Assembly (NCBI RefSeq): GCF_000482845.1
Contig: NZ_AXWV01000038.1
Span: forward strand, 1 to 39,547
DNA from: Anaerobiospirillum succiniciproducens DSM 6400
GTDB lineage: Bacteria > Pseudomonadota > Gammaproteobacteria > Enterobacterales > Succinivibrionaceae
Direction: 5' to 3'
Length of the DNA stretch: 39,547 nt
The notes beneath the pieces were generated by a model that ran no database searches, was not told the DNA's origin, and was given only the letters and a program-made list of their open reading frames with translations. This document shows positions 35,987 through 39,547 of the stretch, in pieces; within the stretch, counting starts at the first letter, position 1, and each line of letters opens with the position of its first letter. The position numbers and the translations under genes were made by a program.

Positions 35987-37684
35987 ATGGTTTCACGTGG
36001 CGTTTTTTATGTGGTAACCGCCATCCTGTTCATAACAGGTATTCTACTTATGGGTTACCAACATGTAACTTTTGAAATCCCTTTTTTACCAGGTGAGCAA
36101 CGCACCGTTTGGCAAGTAGAGGCCAAGGTTGAATTCGAGCCTAATGATACTGGTGCAGCCACTGTCGATCTGGTTATTCCAGATGTACAGCCAGGCTTCT
36201 TCCAGCTTAGCCAAACTACCTCCTCACTTGGCTATGGCTCTACCTACATTCAAAGACAGAATAGCTCTTATGTAGAGTGGACCAAGCGCAATCCAGCTGG
36301 TCTGCAGACTCTGTACTATCGTGGCGAGTTCTTAAGCGACTCTAACGCTAAAGACTCTTCCATGATCGTACCTGCTATTCCTAATGTAGTTATTCAAGAG
36401 CCTTATGCTACTGCCATTGGCGAGATCGCCTCTAAGGCACGTGAGCGCTCTTCAACCCCATTCTCATTTACTGTACAGGTAATTAACGAGCTCGATCGTC
36501 AAGAAGAAATCCGTACTTTACTTTTACAAGAGTACACCCGTTCTGAGCTTATCTTAAACATCCTGCACTATGCTCAGGTTCCTGCTCGCATCGTACACGT
36601 ACTTGATTTAGAAGATGGTCGTCGTAACCGTTCTTTAACTCAGCGTATTGCTGTATTTGATGGCACCCACTACGAGATCTTTGATCCAGTAACCGGTACT
36701 TCTGGTATCCGTACCAATCAGCTTATCTGGAATAACAACGGCGGCTCACTGCTTGATGTGCAGGGTGGTCAGAATGCTCGTTTATCCTTCTCCATCATCA
36801 AGACCTCTGTTCCTGTAGCTCAGGCCGGCATGCTCAAGGTTATGACTGAAAAGGCTCAGGGTAACGATGTAGTTTCTCTGTCTATTGAGTCACTGCCACT
36901 TGAAGAGCAGTCCTTATTCAAGGGCATCTTACTGCTGCCAATTGGCGTGTTAATCGTTGTGTTCTTACGTACCTTAATTGGTATTAAGACCTCCGGTACC
37001 TTCATGCCAGTGCTGATCGCTATGGCATTCTTACAGACCTCCTTAGTAGTTGGTCTTATCGGCTTCGTATCCATCGTATGTATCGGTCTTATCGTACGTT
37101 CTTGGTTATCGCACCTTAACTTGCTGCTTGTAGCCCGTATTTCTGCCGTTATTATCGTGGTTATCGCCATTATCGGCTTTATCTCATTAGTAACCTACAA
37201 GATCGGTCTTACCGAAGGTATTAAGGTTACCTTCTTCCCAATGATCATTCTGTCATGGACCATTGAGAGAATGTCTATTTTATGGGAAGAAGACGGTTAC
37301 AAAGAGGTTATTAAGCAGGGCGGCGGTTCCTTATTCGTAGCAGTATGTGCTTTCCTTGCTATGGACAGCCTCTTCATTCAGCACTTAACCTTCAACTTCT
37401 TAGGTCTGCAGTTAGTCATCCTCGCTTTAGTACTGTGCATGGGTAACTACACTGGCTTCCGCTTAACTGAGTTAAAGCGTTTCAAGCCACTTGCTGAGCA
37501 GATGAAGGACACCTTAAACGGTGATGAGTCAGAGCCAGAGAATGTACGTTTAAAGCGCGAAATCGCTCAGCTCAAGGCTAACCCACGTGCCTTTGACAAT
37601 GAGACTGCTGAGGCTGTTGCTCAGGCTCAAGAGGCCAAGGCAAAAGAACAAGGCCAGTCCACCGAGGCTAAGGACAAGGAGTAG
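35987..37684 (+). CDS. Inactive transglutaminase fused to 7TM domain (UUP1-type)
   Basis: One membrane helix (about 5-25) leads into a roughly 280-residue extracytoplasmic region that looks like a degenerate transglutaminase. A block of about seven helices follows (about 310-490), beginning LFKGILLLPIGVLIVVFLRT. A soluble, charged tail (about 500-565, EAVAQAQEAKAK) ends the protein. The region LHYAQVPARIVHVLDLEDGRRN resembles the papain-like core, but I see no convincing Cys-His-Asp triad, as in the described inactive family. The ATG at 35987 has GGGAAG nearby. Its stop lies 3 bp before the ligase start, so those two genes are coupled. Likely role: membrane scaffold presenting the substrate of the ligase and protease. 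Confidence 0.88.
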   Translation: MVSRGVFYVVTAILFITGILLMGYQHVTFEIPFLPGEQRTVWQVEAKVEFEPNDTGAATVDLVIPDVQPGFFQLSQTTSSLGYGSTYIQRQNSSYVEWTKRNPAGLQTLYYRGEFLSDSNAKDSSMIVPAIPNVVIQEPYATAIGEIASKARERSSTPFSFTVQVINELDRQEEIRTLLLQEYTRSELILNILHYAQVPARIVHVLDLEDGRRNRSLTQRIAVFDGTHYEIFDPVTGTSGIRTNQLIWNNNGGSLLDVQGGQNARLSFSIIKTSVPVAQAGMLKVMTEKAQGNDVVSLSIESLPLEEQSLFKGILLLPIGVLIVVFLRTLIGIKTSGTFMPVLIAMAFLQTSLVVGLIGFVSIVCIGLIVRSWLSHLNLLLVARISAVIIVVIAIIGFISLVTYKIGLTEGIKVTFFPMIILSWTIERMSILWEEDGYKEVIKQGGGSLFVAVCAFLAMDSLFIQHLTFNFLGLQLVILALVLCMGNYTGFRLTELKRFKPLAEQMKDTLNGDESEPENVRLKREIAQLKANPRAFDNETAEAVAQAQEAKAKEQGQSTEAKDKE

Positions 37685-37687
37685 CCC

Positions 37688-38656
37688 ATGTCTTTATTGT
37701 CCAAATACTCCAATCCGTTTACGCTGATGCGGCTTGGCATCATGGGTATGAACCAGCGCAATGTTAACTACATTGGTCGTTACAACAAGCGCCGTCTGTA
37801 CCCATTGGTGGATAACAAGCTGTTAACTAAGAAAATGGCCATTGAGCATAAGGTCAATGTGCCTCACTTAGTTGGTGCCGTACGTAATCAGGTAGATGCT
37901 CAAAACATCGTTTCCATCATTGGCGATCGCAAAGAGTTTTGCATCAAGCCAGCCCAAGGTTCTGGTGGTAAAGGCATCTTAGTTATCACTGGCCGTGAGG
38001 ATAAGTACTTCATCAAAGCCTCTGGTCAGATGATTAACATCCATGACTTACGTCGTCACGTATCTAATATCTTAGCTGGCTTATTCTCCTTAGGCGGTAA
38101 GCCAGATATCGCCCTTATCGAAGATCTCATTCACTTTGATCCTTGCTTTGAGGGCTATAGCTACGAAGGTGTGCCAGATACTCGTGTTATCGTTTTCCAG
38201 GGCTTCCCTGTGATGTGTATGATGCGTTTATCAACTGCAGCATCTGACGGTAAGGCTAACTTGCACCAAGGCGCTGTGGGTGTGGGTATTGATATTCGTA
38301 CTGGTCGTGCCGTACGTGCTGTACAGCATAACGAGCCAATCGAGTTCCACCCTGACACCAACAAAGATCTCTATAAACTTCAGGTGCCACAGTGGGATGA
38401 TGTACTCCACTTAGCATCCTCGTGCTATGAGATGTCAGGTCTTGGCTATATCGGTACCGATATCGTGCTCGATAAGTTTAAAGGCCCAATGCTCCTTGAG
38501 CTTAATGCACGTCCTGGTATGGCTATTCAGACAGCTAACAACGCAGGCTTAATCCCTCGTCTGCGCTTAGTTGAAGCCCTCACTCGTCGCTCGAACATGA
38601 GCGTTGAGGCAAAGGTTGCTTTTGCTAAGAAGCACTTTGGCGTCTACAACAGATAA
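37688..38656 (+). CDS. RimK-related ATP-grasp amino-acid ligase (alpha-L-glutamate ligase-like)
   Basis: ATP-grasp ligases join an amino acid to a carboxylate through an acyl phosphate. The 322-residue protein shows the glycine-rich nucleotide loop KPAQGSGGKGILVI (near 95-108), the lid-proximal IEDLIHFDP, the metal-binding region IGTDIVLDKF, and LLELNARPGM near 280-290 with the Mg-coordinating Glu and Asn. This is the family often annotated alpha-L-glutamate ligase-like protein. Substrate and product are not known from sequence. AAGGAG at 37675-37680, inside the end of the previous gene, is spaced 7 nt from the ATG. It is followed by two hairpins that close the unit. Confidence 0.9.
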   Translation: MSLLSKYSNPFTLMRLGIMGMNQRNVNYIGRYNKRRLYPLVDNKLLTKKMAIEHKVNVPHLVGAVRNQVDAQNIVSIIGDRKEFCIKPAQGSGGKGILVITGREDKYFIKASGQMINIHDLRRHVSNILAGLFSLGGKPDIALIEDLIHFDPCFEGYSYEGVPDTRVIVFQGFPVMCMMRLSTAASDGKANLHQGAVGVGIDIRTGRAVRAVQHNEPIEFHPDTNKDLYKLQVPQWDDVLHLASSCYEMSGLGYIGTDIVLDKFKGPMLLELNARPGMAIQTANNAGLIPRLRLVEALTRRSNMSVEAKVAFAKKHFGVYNR

Positions 38657-38680
38657 TCAGCAAATCAGCTAAATGCACAT

Positions 38681-38711
38681 GAGCGTAAGCTCCACAGTCG
38701 AGCTTACGCTC
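38681..38711 (+). terminator. Stem-loop after the ligase gene
   Basis: GAGCGTAAGCT (38681-38691) pairs perfectly with AGCTTACGCTC (38701-38711), an 11-bp stem with a 9-nt loop, 25 bp after the stop. Confidence 0.65.
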
Positions 38712-38753
38712 TTCTATACGAGCTCAGCTCATTTATTGGCTGTAGCATAATTA

Positions 38754-38788
38754 CAAAAGGCTTTGCTTTGGCAAAGCCTTTTGTTTTT
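38754..38788 (+). terminator. Strong intrinsic terminator
   Basis: CAAAAGGCTTTGC (38754-38766) pairs perfectly with GCAAAGCCTTTTG (38771-38783) around a TTTG loop, followed by a T-run. It also starts with an A-run, so it can act in both directions. Confidence 0.9.
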
Positions 38789-38941
38789 GTGGGCATGGCT
38801 GTTTTGGCATGTATTAATTTGCTGGCTTTTATGCCATTTTGATTGCTCACAAAACTTGTAATTTTTGTGATGTAATTTGTTAAAAATATCATGTAAGTGT
38901 GGGCTGCATCGCAATTCTAGTTAGTACAGAAAAATACTATC

Positions 38942-38968
38942 TTGTACTCTTGCAACCTACTCTATAAT
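38942..38968 (+). promoter_or_regulatory. Candidate promoter upstream of the transposase
   Basis: TATAAT at 38963-38968 with TTGTAC at 38942-38947 (15-bp spacing, slightly short). The next gene on this strand starts 340 bp away. Confidence 0.35.
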
Positions 38969-39281
38969 GTCTAGATTAGCCCATTTGTGGCTTAATTTGC
39001 CGCAAACTGTAACTAGGCATCTTTAATGATTTAGCTTAGATTAAGGGGGCTCTTTAGTAGAGAACTTTTGAGTTTAAAGACGCTTGATTCGTTAAATAAC
39101 TGCATAATCAAGCTGTTTTTTGCCAATTTATACTCCACTAATTGAGCTTACTCGAATCTTAAAAATGTAGCTTTACAATGTAGACTTTCACGCCTAAAAG
39201 AGTGCAGCTTAGTATCTAGTATAGCGTTCCATAAGTATATACACTAATTTAGCATTAAACACTGTATAAGTGATATATTAG

Positions 39282-39309
39282 AGGAACATCCTGGCAGGAG
39301 TTCCTTTTT
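39282..39309 (+). promoter_or_regulatory. Hairpin sequestering the transposase ribosome binding site
   Basis: AGGAAC (39282-39287) pairs with GTTCCT (39300-39305), and the inner CCT (39290-39292) pairs with AGG (39296-39298). The AGGAG ribosome binding site (39296-39300) is inside the structure, and TTTT follows it, so it also looks like a terminator. Such hairpins protect insertion-element transposases from external transcription. Confidence 0.55.
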
Positions 39310-39547
39310 ATGTCACGCCCAGTAACCAAAATTGTTCGTCTCAGTAACGATGAAGCAGCTGATGTTGCTAAAGTTCTGAGAGAAAGAAACCAGACACACA
39401 CAGCCTTTAGGAATGCCACAATTCTCTCATTAGCGAATTCTGGCAAATCTCCAAAAGACATAGCCAATGAGGTACATGTAACTCGTAAAACTGTGCATAC
39501 TGTCATAAACAAGTACTTAAAGTACGGGCTTTCATCATGCTGGGGCG
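39310..39547 (+). CDS. Transposase, N-terminal part (IS630-like), cut by the window end
   Basis: The frame starts at ATG 39310 and is open to the last base (79 codons). The protein begins MSRPVTKIVRLSNDEAADV and contains a helix-turn-helix: ATILSLANSGKSPKDIANEV then TRKTVHTVINKYLKYGL. This matches the N-terminal DNA-binding domain of IS630-family and related DDE transposases (HTH, then a KYGL-type linker). The catalytic DDE part lies outside the window, so neither family nor integrity can be confirmed. AGGAG lies 9 nt upstream, within a hairpin. Confidence 0.8.
   Translation, partial: MSRPVTKIVRLSNDEAADVAKVLRERNQTHTAFRNATILSLANSGKSPKDIANEVHVTRKTVHTVINKYLKYGLSSCWG

Larger units (their letters stand above)
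38657..39309. other. Gap between the ligase gene and the transposase
   Basis: The first 130 bp hold two strong hairpins. A candidate promoter (TATAAT at 38963-38968, TTGTAC at 38942-38947) follows, then about 340 bp of AT-rich DNA. No gene is supported, and the insertion-element boundary cannot be set from this side alone. Confidence 0.5.

Overview
The window looks like chromosomal DNA from a low-to-mid GC gammaproteobacterium. The block nudJ-mnmA-hflD-purB, with icd just upstream, is the gammaproteobacterial arrangement, and MnmA, HflD, PurB, Icd and Mfd all look gammaproteobacterial. The many Lys/Ala/Ser/Asp-rich tails, the sparse coding (about two thirds of the window by my count) and the minisatellite-rich gaps would suit a host-associated anaerobe such as a member of the Succinivibrionaceae. 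That placement is inference and cannot be proved here.

Layout: (1) 1-2.4 kb: infA (IF-1) behind a roughly 460-nt hairpin-rich leader, then non-coding DNA with GATC-containing hairpins, a perfect 13-copy TTAGG array and a possible 42-residue membrane peptide. (2) 2.9-5.9 kb: a near-consensus promoter, a 600-nt leader and an unrecognised 774-residue envelope protein. (3) 6.2-12.7 kb: the housekeeping block icd, nudJ, mnmA, hflD, purB; the place where E. coli has rluE holds 39-bp tandem repeats instead. (4) 14.4-21 kb: an AI-2E/PerM-family transporter with a roughly 540-residue hydrophilic tail, then a dCache-GGDEF(degenerate)-EAL c-di-GMP phosphodiesterase. (5) 21.3-26.4 kb: a DUF4253-like protein, then three minus-strand genes (iron alcohol dehydrogenase, two-zinc-ribbon protein, DUF6056-like polytopic membrane protein). 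(6) 27.5-31.6 kb: mfd with a low-complexity insertion of about 130 residues. (7) 31.9-32.8 kb: an AEC-family permease on the minus strand. (8) 34.3-38.7 kb: a three-gene set: retropepsin-like 'ATP-dependent zinc protease', inactive transglutaminase fused to 7TM, and a RimK-related ATP-grasp ligase, closed by two strong hairpins. (9) The right edge cuts a helix-turn-helix transposase that resembles IS630-family N-termini.

Functional themes: core translation, tRNA modification and purine/TCA metabolism (infA, mnmA, purB, icd); transcription-coupled repair (mfd); second-messenger turnover (EAL protein); and an envelope-associated amidoligase/protease module at 34-38.7 kb, the most system-like cluster here. 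No tRNA, rRNA or CRISPR array was recognised. The most unusual general features are the tandem repeats in most long gaps (units of 5, 21, 24, 36, 37, 39 and 42 bp) and the charged, low-complexity additions to otherwise ordinary proteins.
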